Part shown: one piece after another, positions 21,248 to 33,482 of the stretch
Numbering within the stretch: position 1 is the first letter of the stretch
Layout of the letters: the number at the start of each line of letters is the position of its first letter
Source of the DNA: Parelaphostrongylus tenuis
Lineage: Eukaryota > Nematoda > Chromadorea > Rhabditida > Metastrongylidae
NCBI GenBank assembly: GCA_019055375.1
Contig: JAHQIW010007023.1
Location: forward strand, 1 to 64,000
DNA length: 64,000 bases
Reading direction: 5' to 3'
Made by a program: the position numbers and the translations under genes
The notes under the pieces: model-generated
What the model was told of the DNA's origin: nothing
The model's database searches: none
The model's input: the letters and a program-made list of their open reading frames with translations, nothing else

Positions 21248-24200
21248 ATGAAAGAGCATACCATTGATCTAGAAGTCTCAGTTAAAACGTTTCGGACGAT
21301 TTTAACACATGTGCGTCTATTTGAGTCAAGAATTTTCCTTTATAGTCATTCGCCAGCAGTCGAAAGGAAAATTGGATACGAAAGGTGACAGCAAAAGTTA
21401 TTGTTCTATGTTTTTGATATTACGGTTGGAGACGAGTTCTTTACGCAGCGTACACCTTCGATTACGAGACCTCGATAAATGCAATATAATCGAGGAAGTG
21501 AGCCTATCAGTGGACGACAGATTACGGTACTGGTCGCTTTAGGGTGTTGTTTTTAAGAGGTGAAACGGGTATAAAACTAAAAGGTGAGCATCATTATTTA
21601 CTGGGCTTAAAATAAATTACTTCGTCAAATGTCGACAGCATCTGACTGCATAATGGATATGTGTTTGTCGTACCAATAGAGGAGGCACATTTGTCCAAAA
21701 AAATGGGTGTTCAGAAGAGCACAGAACATGCACAGGATAATGGAAGCGCACGATTTTTTTTTTTTTGATAATGCAGGAGAACCTGTTTATAAAACGGGAA
21801 TCACGATAATTAAGAGTGCGGCTAGAAAAAATCTCGAGTGGTCAGTGTGGCTGTATTGGCTTACCAAAAAGAAGACGTCGAAAACGAAGACAACGTAGAC
21901 GGGTACAGGAATCCTCTCGAAAGTGTTCAATAAACAGTACGTCGTTTTTGGTCTCACCTCGCCTAATTCGACTGTCTTTCGATTAGGTATCGAATGAATA
22001 TACATAGTGCGCTATGGTTACCCTAGAACCTTTCAGACTAAATATGGACACTGTAGTGCTCACACGGTCGCTTCCTCAAGACGGAATACGTAGTGGAATG
22101 GGTTGGACGTAGTCTTAAAAATTATAGCAACTCATGCAACATTCATTGCTATTTTTACATTATCTTCATCATTTTAGTGATAACATAACGAGTTCGATTG
22201 TTAAGGTAAAGTTGGATGCGAGGGGCGGCGTTGTGCTATGGGAGGACTGGTGCGCAGCATGGACTGGAGTTTCGCAATCCATGGGCCGCCGACGACAAGA
22301 GTCGAGCGCCTTCAACTGGTCCGTGCGGCCGCCGGGTTACGTTTCGTCTTCGTATTTGTTTCCTTCTCCCTTTAGCATACCGATCGCCTACAATTATTGT
22401 TTATGACTCGATGTGGCCCAGTTCAGTTGTCGTCTGCTGACTTTGTCCACAAGATGTAATTATGTTCACCACCTTCTACTTTCTGAGTGATTGCCCGATG
22501 ATGCACTAGAACACTGTGATTGCAAACCCAGGTCACGGAGACGTGCCCAGTGGTGGGGGTCGTGGGCGACTCACCCCTAGGGATGGGTAGCGGGCTCGTA
22601 AGACGATCTCGAACATACGGTGTGAGACTTTATGACTTATGACGACTATGCTGCTCACACATCGTCGACCCGGCATACCGCCCTGGGGTTTCGTCATTCC
22701 GAGGCGACCACGATAGCCTCCCTGGTTCCCCCGTCTCCTGATTGACGTTTGCAAACCTTCTAAGTTGAATATGGTCAACTCTCGCTCTTTGTCCTCATGT
22801 ATTCGACCCACGCTGACATACTACTCATGTTACGAAATAGCTACTACTCGAGCCACTACAATGTATTGATTTAACGACTGTTGCGAAATATGAACTTTTG
22901 CTCCGCCAATTGGATTGGTTGGCGGATGTGAATGTATTATATGTAATTATCATTTATTATAGGTTGTTTTCTATTAACGATTTATTCTGGCTATTATTCC
23001 TAATAAATTAATCCGCGTGGCAGGTATACTAACACATAGCATTCGACGGGGCATTCACTACTGCAACCACTACAAATTTTGGTGCATTGTCCTCTCGAAA
23101 CAACTCCGGACAACTACTCGACGTTCGCACAGAACGACAGAGGTAAGTCAGTTCATTCTTCTACAGCTTTCAGCACAGACTAGTGCATCCACGGTCCGAC
23201 TCGACAAGGAGCTCGGGCACACACACGACTACGAACGCCGCCTACAACGGCAACAACAGCAACATCCTCACAGCAGGATACAGCCTACCAAACGGATTCA
23301 CAGTCCCACAGAAGGACAGAGGTCACGAAACTTTAACGTCAACAGTTCTTTACACCTTTCAGCATATTGTCCCACCATTACCATCGCGGTAGCGGACAAA
23401 CCACACCATCAGGTCGGAGAAAACAACCTCAGCTTGAGGAAACCTACATACGCGCAGACTTACGAAAACCGCAGTCCAGCAAGGTACCCTCGGGAAAAAC
23501 CAACTAGGTTCCGGGACAAAGGAAACAACATCATCAAGAAGCAATCATACGACTAAACAAGGAAAGATCCAGGTACGTCCAACTTTACCCATTTGATTTT
23601 CATTCTTTCAGGTTTCAGTTTTGCCCAGTCTTTTGAGTTTCGATTACACTTTGCTTTTCTAATTTCTGTTTTTAGTATACGTTTTGCAGAAGTTTCGTTA
23701 TAGACAAACGTTTCTTCTTTCGTATTCTCTTTTCTTCTCGTTTTTTCCGTTCGTATTTTCAGTTTAGCCGCAACCTTACGACCAGTTACGAGCGAGTCGA
23801 AGCCAAAATCAGTATGTCACCCGCGCTCTCTTCAAGTCAGGCAGTTCTCACAAGGGCATCTAACCAACTTGCGAAGGATTTAGACAGCAATGAAGCTATC
23901 ATCAAGGACACACTAGGACTTCCTCAAGAAAGAAGAGAGAGCAAGGAAGACATCAACACATTGCGAGTCAAATTGCGAAGGGCAATAAACGAGCTCGACT
24001 TCCGAGTGAACAATGTTCAAGCGGCACTGGACAAGTATAATACCACGGTAGACCAATTAGGGGCAAGCGCGTGCGTCAGAGAGAGCTGTGAAGAAGAAAG
24101 TTGAAGAAATTATAGAAAAGACGCTGGACCTTTTGGACAGAGCTCAAGACCAGAAAATTAGTCTCATACACTGTTATGACGAAGTGGATCACTCACAAGC

Positions 24201-27200
24201 GAAGTTCACTAGCAAGCGCAGGTCATAACGCACCCAGAGCGAACCTGCCTCCAATTCCAATACCGAAATTTAGAGGAGAAGTTTGGGAATGGGAAGCGTT
24301 CTGGGGAGCGTTCAACCACACGGTACACTCACAGGATATGGACGACTACTTGAAAATGAACTATTTGGTGGATGCCATGGAAGGAAAGGCGAAAACGTTT
24401 GTCAGACAGTACGAAGTATCCAGAGAGTCCTATCAAATGGTTATAGCTCATCTGAAGAACAAATACGGTAACAAAAGAGCTCTGGTAGACCAACTACTAA
24501 ACAGACTTCATACAACAGAAGCAAGGAGTGAACGCTTAGAAGATCAGGAGACATTGTGTGAATCACTATGTTCGATCATAAACCAACTGCGCTACAAAGG
24601 AGAGCCAGTAGACAGCATGTATCTTCAGCAGCAGCTCCTCAGGAAGTTTTCAAGAAAAGTTCAGAGATACACCTTGGATCGAACACATCAGCTGGAAACT
24701 GAACAGAAACAGGAAGCAGAAGGTTGCACGACAGAAGAATTACTCAGCATCATCAGTCAATATATAAGCAAAGAGCTCACAATAGAGACCCAAATGGGAA
24801 AACCACGCAACTTCAGAAGAGACTTGCACATCGATGAGGACTACAGCGACCAGCGCACTCGAATCAGCAGCGGTACGCAAGGGACGACTTCATGCATCTA
24901 CTTGCAAAAGAACAAGCCACAGATCGGTTGACTGCGATGAACTGAGAACGAATGAAGAAAGAGTGAAGCACATCAGAGCTCACAATTTGTGCATTAACTG
25001 CGGAGCACCGGGACATTCAGTGGCCAAATGCAAATCTGGACCGTGCCGAAACTGCGGCAAACAGGGCCACCACACCTCAATCTGCAAGGACAGGAATGTG
25101 CCACCGGACACTGCAGTAAGGAAAGAGGAGAAAGTTGAAACAGACGGAAGCAAAGACCTGAAAAACGACAGGAGTCAACGAAGAAACACAGCAATCCAAA
25201 AACGTCCAAAGCTAGCGCACTGATCGCGGACACTACAACCAAAGCGGAAATTGTTGTGCAATCTCGGAAAGGTGAGGCAACGGACGCACAAATTTTAGCG
25301 GGAGAAGCTCAAGTTTTCAACAAAGACACCAAGGAGCAAGAACAAGTGTACGTGATATTTGACACAGGAGCAGATAGATCGTTCATCACTAAAGATCTGG
25401 CGGAACGACTAAAACTGCCGCAAACCGACTCTACGGACTTGACGATACACACGTTCGGAAATTTCGAACAAGTCAAGAAGAATTGCGGAGTTACAACCGT
25501 CCAGTTGCGAGACGCACAAGGTGAATATCACGACATCAAAGTAACCATAGTCGAAAACTTTACAAACCCATTGCGACGTGTACCGCTAATCAAACAGGAT
25601 AGATTCTTCCTACGTGACAATAACATCAAGCTTTCCATCGATCCGCACACTCGAAGCATCCAACCAAAAATTCTCCTTGGATGTGCAGACCTCTTCTCCC
25701 TGCTGGACAACGGCTTAGCTCCGAAAAAGATACTACCTTCAGGACTACTTCTAATCTCATCAAAACTAGGATACCTGATAACCGGAGCACACGAAAGGGA
25801 CCAACATGCGTCAAACGACAGCACACTTTTGTTCACGGAAACTACCAATCCTGATAACGATCAGGACTACCTTCCACCGGACGAAAGCGCATCAATCAGG
25901 ACGAGACAGCAAGCAATCAAAGCACTTATGTCAAGCCACAAGTTAACAGAACGATATTGGACAATCTGGAGCCAGCAATACCTCAGAAGTTTGCGAGAGA
26001 CACATAAGCTCAACATGGATAAGAAGAGAAGCACGACGACCTTACCTAAAGTAGGAACCGTTGTACTCATTCACGAACCGATACTACCTCGAAACAGTTG
26101 GAGAATGGGCCGTATCATTAGTACACAGCAGTCAGACAGTGGAGCGGTACGAGAAGCGCAAGTAAGACTGCCCAACGGACGTACTATCAGGCGACCGATC
26201 AATCTACTGATTCCTCTTGAGTTGGACGATGATGAACAGCCACCACGGGCCCGAGACGTGAACGAAGACCAGCAGAGCAAGGACGAACATGAAGAGAGAC
26301 GATACAACCTGCGCCCACGAGCAAAGACGAGTGACAGTACAACGTCGACAACGCAGCAAGACGAGGCCACAACTTCTAGCAATCCACTGACGTCAACGCA
26401 AAAGACACAATCACCTAAGTTTAATTTTATACCTTAATTGTTACACGTCACTAACCACATCATTGCAGGTTCTATCACGGTCACGGACGAAACAACGAGC
26501 AGAGTGGACAACGAACCTCGCCTTCTCGGGGCCCGACTATAGCAACTCATGCAACATTCATTGCTATTTTTACATTATCTTCATCATTTGAGTGATAACA
26601 TAACGAGTTCGATTGTTAAGATAAAGTTGGATGCGAGGGGCGGCGTTGTGCTATGGGAGGACTGGTGCGCAGCATGGACTGGAGTTTCGCAATCCATGGG
26701 CCGCCGACGACAAGAGTCGAGCGCCTTCAACTGGTCCGTGCGGCCGCCGGGTTACGTTTCGTCTTCGTATTTGTTTCCTTCTCCCTTTAGCATACCGATC
26801 GCCTACAATTATTGTTTATGACTCGATGTGGCCCAGTTCAGTTGTCGTCTGCTGACTTTGTCCACAAGATGTAATTATGTTCACCACCTTCTACTTTCTG
26901 AGTGATTGCCCGATGATGCACTAAACACTGTGATTGCAAACCCAGGTCACGGAGACGTGCCCAGTGGTGGGGGTCGTGGGCGACTCACCCCTAGGGATGG
27001 GTAGCGGGCTCGTAAGACGATCTCGAACATACGGTGTGAGACTTTATGACTTATGACGACTATGCTGCTCACACATCGTCGACCCGGCATACCGCCCTGG
27101 GGTTTCGTCATTCCGAGGCGACCACGATAGCCTCCCTGGTTCCCCCGTCTCCTGATTGACGTTTGCAAACCTTCTAAGTTGAATATGGTCAACTCTCGCT

Positions 27201-28333
27201 CTTTGTCCTCATGTATTCGACCCACGCTGACATACTACTCATGTTACGAAATAGCTACTACTCGAGCCACTACCATGTATTGATTTAACGACTGTTGCGA
27301 AATATGAACTTTTGCTCCGCCAATTGGATTGGTTGGCGGATGTGAATGTATTATATGTAATTATCATTTATTATAGGTTGTTTTCTATTAACGATTTATT
27401 CTGGCTATTATTCCTAATAAATTAATCCGCGTGGCAGGTATACTAACACATAGCATTCGACGGGGCATTCACTACTGCAACCACTACAAAAATTTAAATT
27501 TTTTGAAAACATGGTAAAAGAGCATCTGAATGATGCGATAATTTCCCATGGTCCAAGATGAAGCTCAATAGCCCTCCCAATGGATTGAATCGATTCATGT
27601 GCTGATAGCTTGCTGTTGTCGCTCAATGAACGCACGTGACTGGGGCAAACAACGATTGCTCTGTTTGTTTCTATGAAAAGAAGATTCTCGCAATGGTTTT
27701 GAAATTCTGGCATTATTTTCTTTCAATTCGAGAAATTTCACCGTGTTCGATGTTCGTAAACGTTTCCGTGACATTTTATTGTGAAAAGAAATCATTTACG
27801 AAGGGAATTTTTTTATAATTCATAAGAGATGTTCTTCTTTTTTGGCACTCTTTGAAACACTGGGTAACTTTTTCACTTTCTTAAGTAGTTGGATGTCACC
27901 TTGAAATTACTGTGAATATGACTGTTGTCCATTATAAGTCTTTTTTTTCAGTGCATTTAGAGTCACTCTGCTTATCTTAGTTCTAGATCGTAACTAATCA
28001 GATGCATTTGTTTCATTATTTGTTAGGTATTCAATCACATTAACGATCCTTGATGAACCCGGAAACATGGCGTATCACCCAGTGATTGATCAACGCCGAG
28101 AGCTTTATGCTTTATGCTTTATGCTTTTACGTCAATACAGACACGGACGAATGGAATACGCGTTGATTTCATTGCACACCGAAGATGGCGATTTATTCCA
28201 CTACGAAGTTTATGCAACACAGAAGCTGCCTCAGACGTGTCTGAAGGAAGCTTTACATGGAATTTTTGAATTTTACACAGAAAATTTTGCAAAAGAGTTA
28301 CTCAGATATTCAGACGATCATATAATGAGATGA
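21248..28333 (+). CDS. ATG101/EPG-9-like autophagy protein (tentative)
   Basis: Proposed exons: 21248-21310, 21357-21526, 21558-21583, 21777-21840, 28027-28333, giving about 210 residues (human ATG101 has 218). ATG101 is a HORMA-domain partner of ATG13 in the autophagy initiation complex. Support: the N-terminal LEVSVKTFRTILTH resembles ATG101's first strand and helix; SKGKLDTKGDSKSY fits the following STGK...Y segment; NLEW joined to YSITLTIL fits the W-strand; LFHYEVYATQKLPQTCLKEAL fits the final strand and helix. The last exon adds about 15 residues beyond the human end. Weak points: the junction at 21527-21557 would be a 31 nt intron, and exon 2 start choice is uncertain. The last intron (21841-28026) contains the BEL/Pao element. 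A TTTTACAG just before the ATG suggests a trans-splice acceptor. It could instead be an unrelated small gene; the exon at 28027-28333 is the firmest part. Confidence 0.5.
22118..22122. repeat. Target site duplication, left (AAAAT)
   Basis: AAAAT directly precedes the 5' LTR and is repeated directly after the 3' LTR (27489-27493). Five-base duplications suit BEL/Pao integrases. Confidence 0.8.
22123..23074 (+). repeat. 5' LTR
   Basis: Begins TATAGCAACT and ends CCACTACA. Compared with the 3' LTR I see three substitutions (near 22194, 22207 and 22860) and a one-base difference near 22510. ORFs inside the LTR (for example minus 22811-22533) occur in both LTRs merely because the LTRs are near-identical. 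Confidence 0.9.
23080..23089 (+). other. Primer binding site (tRNA-Gly-like)
   Basis: TGGTGCATTG starts five bases after the 5' LTR. It matches the complement of a eukaryotic tRNA-Gly(GCC) 3' end including CCA over the first eight bases. tRNA-Gly priming is inferred from memory of that tRNA's sequence. Confidence 0.6.
23814..25223 (+). pseudogene. BEL/Pao Gag region, frame-interrupted
   Basis: Three frames are used. An N-terminal coiled-coil-like part (23814-24104) precedes a Pao Gag domain (24176-24931) with LPPIPIPKFRGEVWEWEAFW and HLKNKYGNKRALVDQLL, as in DUF1759 proteins. The last part (about 24940-25223) carries two CCHC knuckles, CINCGAPGHSVAKC and CRNCGKQGHHTSIC. At least one frame change separates each part, and one more lies between 24060 and 24176. 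In intact elements these are one reading frame. The 179-residue ORF before it (23017-23556) overlaps the LTR end and leader and shows no known domain. Confidence 0.85.
25256..26437 (+). pseudogene. BEL/Pao protease fused to the integrase C-terminal domain by deletion
   Basis: This 393-residue ORF starts with an aspartic protease (active site FDTGADRSFI, about residue 35-45, and a LLGCADLFSLL segment near residue 140). Around residue 180-215 it passes directly into a Pao integrase-end domain (PKVGTVVLIHEPILPRNSWR, then a GR-rich basic strand, DUF5641-like). Reverse transcriptase, RNase H and the DDE core, normally over 1000 residues here, are missing without loss of frame. It cannot transpose on its own. 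Confidence 0.85.
26538..27488 (+). repeat. 3' LTR
   Basis: Matches the 5' LTR except for about four differences. It is followed by the target duplication AAAAT (27489-27493). The sequence just before it (CTCGGGGCCCGAC) is a poor polypurine tract. Confidence 0.9.
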
Positions 28334-31300
28334 TGGGCTTAAATGATATCTTCCCTTTGCTTTGTTGTCTTGAATCTTCATCTACGGATGAGGATCAGAT
28401 GTGTGGGACGATCCTGCTGTGTATTGAGGATCTGTTATTTTTCCCACTTCGTGATATTTTCAATGCTGGTCAAATATCACTTTACGTGGAATTCTGAGAA
28501 AGCAGTGTTAGAGATTTCTTCGGTCCTCATTATAAATAAGGGCTAGCATTACATGGGAAGAAGATATGCTGTCCAGCCTATCTAGGGTTCCTGCGCGGAG
28601 GCAGCGATTTTGTGTCGATAAGTTTTCTTGAGATTTATCGTCTGTAATTCGGAGACTTTGTAAATAACATTTATGCCTAACACTTGGAATGTGACTCCTA
28701 CTTTTTCGTCGCTGCTGAATTTTCGATAGTGTAATCATATTTTCCAACAACTTAATCAATGAGGTATTCACAGCTGTGAAACTTATAAAAGTCTTTGCTC
28801 TACTCATTGTGGTGATGAGACATAATTTTTTTCAGCCATTGTCTTCATTCTAGCCAGTGACGCCCTATGGCGTTCTGGACCTTTGAGAACCATGCGTACA
28901 GACTGCAATGCATGCGGATTATTTGTCTGAATTTGTAGGGAATTACTTGGTCTGAAATTTTGGCCTTTTCACCTTTTCTTGTTGGTCTAGAACTTTTTTT
29001 CTTTTCAAGCAGAGCAGAAATCGAACTCATGGAATGATGACCTCTCAAAAATCAGTTGCCGCGCCTCTACTGATTAGATGTTTGACTAAATGTTGATTTC
29101 GATGCTCTTAGAAATCGCGTCTAGCGATGGACGAAGCGGAACTTGGTCAAATTTGATCAGAATCCAAATCTCCAAAGAAGGCTTTTCTCAGTTAAGCCTG
29201 TAGCACGAAGTTGTAGGAATAAATTTGTTGGGTTAACATCTGGATCCGTTTCGTCTTCTGCAGAGTTGTTAATTCGAGTCTGATTGCCCACCATTGTCCT
29301 TCGTACTCGGTGTGACGATGTCGTCTTCGTTGTCGATAAAGTCTTCATTCTCTTCAGTGGACACTGTTCAAACGTAGAACTTCACTTGACGATGCCTCTA
29401 CATACAGGACGTTTAAAAGAGTAGTCGATTCTGTGATTTTTATAAAGCCTTGTGCTGCAGCAACAATTATACCGATTGCTGCAAGGTCGATTGCCCAGTG
29501 AAAAAACAATTTTTTTCCTGGGTAATCACTATCATAAGCAATCGTCTTGCACATGAAAGCATGGCTAAGTGGGGTTCTTCATTAGAGCAGTGCCTTCCGA
29601 AGGAGATTCGACTGGATCGACAATGAAGACGAAGACCACAAAGAGAACGAACGACTGTAGGTTGCTACTTGCTCAGTCAACGAAGATACTGATTCAGCAT
29701 TCAATAACCAATTTCAGTGCGATGAACTATATTCTTTAGATCGTCCTTCTAATCCTCAGATTGTAGACTGGGAAAAGTACTTGGAAAGAGCGTGATAGGC
29801 TTTAAATAAGGTTTTAGAAGCCATAATTACCGTACCATAGAAGTATAGATTTCAAATATTCGACAATGTGTAAAATGTTCATCCGGGGCACACCATTGTA
29901 TTTCATGCCGAGGATTAATATTTTCACATTAAGAACAGAATTCTGCATAGAAGCTGAGAGTCTAGGTCTGGAGATAATTATGTGTCTCTTGACATTTTCA
30001 AAGAGTTTCAAAAATGGTGCCATTAGCGTAAATATCGATAAGGAGTGTAACCAGTCAATCCAGCAGTGTACCGCTAATGCCAAAAAAGGTGGAAGCCGAA
30101 AAACAATCGTCGATGAAGAGACACGTGATTGCTTACTTAAAAAGTTGCAGAGCTTTGCATGGAGACAGTAAAAACATCTCGAAGAGTAAAGAACCACGTA
30201 AGTGGTCAAGCGTAAGACGATCGTTCGCTTATCTGTTCCCAAACAGGGTGGACTCAGTATTCGGGAAAGCAACTGAAAATTTCGCTTTCTACTTGAACAT
30301 CTTCGACTGACATGTTAATCGGCCCTATCAGAGACTATTCATATATAGTCGAAATGATTTCAATTTCCAAGTTCTAAAATGTTCTCGCCACTGCGGAACC
30401 GTTTTGCTACCAATCCCAGTGTGATCATATAAATCACTTAGTTCTCCTTGATGTATGACGCAAGCTTTCACATACCACCTGCCACGCGATGCAAGGGGTT
30501 CCTCTTTTTACACCATCCAACATCTTTTGCGAATTATGCCGATCTCTGTACCATGCAAGCGATTTCTCTCCTTGTATCCTTACTTCGTTAGTGATTTCGA
30601 GGTTAGAGTCCTCGAATGCTGGTTGATTCGATTCTATCTTTGATCCAGGCATAGCCATGCTCTGGAGTTTCTATGTGTATCAGAAAGTGACTAGGCAGGT
30701 GTGGTACCCATTTTATTTAGCACTGGAGGGACGAGAGGCCTTGTGAGCTCAAGGTTCCAATCAGCGTTTTGCTCGTAGTAATCGAGCTTTGCTACTTTAT
30801 CACCATCCGTTTATCACAAAGTCTTTAATCAGCGAAAGCCTAAGAAAACAGTCTTATGAAAGGAATAAGTGAATCTTCACCACACTAAAGACACTCAGTT
30901 TGCATCTATCAATCATCTAGAAGCTCATAAATGTCGTAGATCATATTTATGCAATGATCGGCAGAATAAAATATTCTGAAAGTGGAGGAATCCACTATGT
31001 TTTACTTTTTTTACCTCCAAGACCTCGTTTTTTGGGACAGCAACAATCAAGAGAATTTTGATTGATGGTCTTTGTGATTATGGCAGTGGCTGATGTCAGC
31101 ATCCATCAGCAAACAGGTGCTTCAAAGCTGATAAGGGGTCTAACATTTCTATTTAGAAGCTCACCTCATATACCGTAAGTCAATCATGATTTTTGCTTGG
31201 AGTGGTAAAATTAAGAAGAAATTGGTCAAAAATTTAGTACGTAATAAAGTACATTTGTACTAAAAGCCGTATATTGTAAGAAGTTATACGAAAACGCAGT

Positions 31301-32110
31301 GGTTACTGATGCATTCTATCAGAAAGCGAAGTGATAAGCGATGCGCTGGTTTTCTCCAGTTGTCTCCTGCAATCAATCAACTGAACGTCTAGAAACGCCT
31401 TAAATCGCCACCTACAAGATTGCAAAGAGAATCGTCTCAACCAACATTTTTCGTCCATTTTGAAGAAAATGAGATCCTCATGTAGCAGCCGAATCAACAC
31501 GTGAAATGCTCGAAGACCTTTCTTGAGGATGCAAAAAAACGAATCGATTGTAAGAAGTGGTGGTACTGCACAGAATTGTGATAACGAGTCGTGTGCAAAA
31601 TGAAAAGCCCAAGTGCAACTCATGTTTGCTAAGAAACTTGCCAAAAATTTTGTTCGTTGGCCTCATTCTAACTCTCTTTTGACTAACGGTAGGTATCTCT
31701 AAAATCATTTTTAGAAAAGGATATAGCAGAAAGCTTACTATTATAACATTTCGATTTCTTGAGAATGTCTTTAGTCACTAATATTTGTAATACTTGTATT
31801 AGCACGGAATATCTTTCCAGTACCTTTTCCCTATCACAGTAACTTACTGGGAGCCAAAGATACGATGTATAGGTCAATGTTATCAGGGTTGTCCATGTTC
31901 CCCAGTCTAGCCGTTACCTAAGCTGAGAATATGTTCATTATTGTCATTCTAAAGCTCCACTATAAGTGGGACTATGTCCGCAATTGCTGAGGCCGTGGAA
32001 AAAAGTGAGCAGCATAGTTTCCTCTTATCCACAACATCCTTTTGGTGCCAGCAGCAACGACACATTAAGGACGACCAGGAAAGATTATTTCTTCTCAATT
32101 TCGAAAAAAA
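28334..32110. other. Intergenic; no gene recognised
   Basis: Downstream flank of the ATG101-like gene. ORFs up to 152 residues (minus 30272-29814, plus 29866-30171) overlap each other on both strands and have no recognisable similarity. I saw no ribozyme core, tRNA or transposase here. Confidence 0.35.
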
Positions 32111-32114
32111 CCCT

Positions 32115-32545
32115 TTGAAACAGCATATAATTCCTTTATTTCGAGTGTTTTATTGAGACCACGCTCAAATTTCATTAGATCCGTTCATAGCCAACATGTC
32201 ATGTGATCTAGTAAAGAGCTCTTGTACAGTAATTCGACCTTATAGTCTCGTCGGTTGGGCAGAACCCGTCGTCTATCAACCTTTTTTTTAGCTAATCCTC
32301 TGTGGGTGCTCCAGTTCTCACACTTAGAGGTATTGAGAGGCGAACATTTTACACTGTAAGTCAAGTGAAAATATCACCGAACTTACAGTGTTGTACACTC
32401 GATTACTCTTTGGCTGGTATTTTTGGTTGGATTGGCTAAAAAAGATTGAAAGACGACGGGTTCTGCCCCACTGACGAGACTGTAAGATCGAAACACGTGT
32501 ATCGGGCTGTACACTGGCTCTTCTAAACAGCATAAAGTGCTACAT
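32115..32545. repeat. Hammerhead family C fold-back locus
   Basis: Arms are opposed around GTGTTGTACACTCGATTACTC. The left-arm ribozyme (minus, about 32225-32268) is decayed (CCGACGA and GAATT). The right arm has an intact core. Confidence 0.7.
32465..32507 (+). ncRNA. Hammerhead ribozyme, family C
   Basis: Plus strand: GCCCCA/TCGGGC stem I (one mismatch), CTGACGA, a short stem II closed by GAC...GATC with one mismatch, GAAA, loop-less stem III ACACGTGT, cleavage nucleotide A. The core is intact; stem II is weaker than in the 5.8 kb copy. Confidence 0.7.
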
Positions 32546-33482
32546 GATAAAGTTTTTGTACTTGATCAACATTGGATGGATGTGTCACTGCAATCGACTT
32601 CATCCGAAGCATCCTAGAAGTGATTTTTCAATGAATATTTGGGTTATAGGATGACTTGCTGAGACCTATCGACGTATCAACCCAGTTTTTATGCTCATGA
32701 ACAAATCTGGTGGTAAACTGCCAATTCTGAAGGAATGAAGCCTGGTGGCCCGCAGCACGGAATCGTACTGAAAACCACATGTCTATTGTAGGTCTAACCA
32801 CTGCTTTACATGCACTGTTACTAAGTGAACATAATAACAGTAGAATGGAACTTATGCTTGAATACACGAGATTGCATCGCTCGAGTTCCTTAAGATGAAG
32901 GGCCACCAAGGACAATGATCGAAAGAAATCGAAGAGCACATAGCAAACTTAAGCAGTTTCTGCCAATGCGTTCGTTAATGCGTCATTCTGTTTTTGCTTA
33001 TCATTTATCATCAATTCTCTTCTGTGTAGCTTCCTATTCCTTTTTCACCTTCGCTCCAAATTCGCTTTTACCCATTTTCCTTCTCCCTTTGTATTGAGCT
33101 TGTCTTACAGTTCTTACGGTTTATTTTCTTCTTCCAACAAGCACTGCAATCACCAATTTATTTACCCAAAAGGCAGGTATAAAAGAAAAATCGCGCCATA
33201 AACTTTTGAACATTGGAAGAGAGAAATCCTCCCTTCTCTTACATTTCCCAATTAGAACATAATACAATCGAAACGTATTCACGTAGTACGCATTGATTTT
33301 ATACATGCGTACCTACCAATCTATCACACACAATATAGTGTGTGAACACACCGGTGACCTTTCTCATATAAATAATTTGGGGCTCTGACGGAGGCGAAAC
33401 CTCCAAACTGTCACCCATCGTTTTTGGAGAAGATTCCAACCTCGTGCAAGCGTAATATAGGGGAATACAGTTCGTTAAATAT

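Larger units (their letters stand above)
22123..27488 (+). mobile_element. Internally deleted BEL/Pao LTR retrotransposon
   Basis: The 5.37 kb element has near-identical LTRs of 952 and 951 bp, a five-base target duplication, a tRNA-Gly-type primer site and Pao-type Gag, zinc knuckles and protease. Reverse transcriptase, RNase H and the integrase core are absent: protease sequence runs in frame into the C-terminal domain typical of Pao integrase ends. Gag is also interrupted by frame changes. By eye the LTRs differ at about four positions, so insertion was recent and must have used proteins supplied in trans. It sits in the last intron of the ATG101-like gene, in the same orientation. Confidence 0.93.

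Noticed and set aside
22533..22811. 92-residue minus-strand ORF found identically in both LTRs (also 26947-27225), and two plus-strand LTR ORFs
   Set aside because: Identity follows from the near-identical LTRs. There is no recognisable domain, and the region is the LTR's GC-rich regulatory part.
29814..30272. 152-residue minus ORF
   Set aside because: Overlaps plus-strand ORFs of similar length, has biased hydrophobic composition and no recognisable similarity or splice context.
33361..33425. Possible hammerhead (CTGACGGAGGCGAAACCTCC)
   Set aside because: CTGACGG lacks the A9 and the order of stem II and GAAA is wrong; no stem III or stem I partner.
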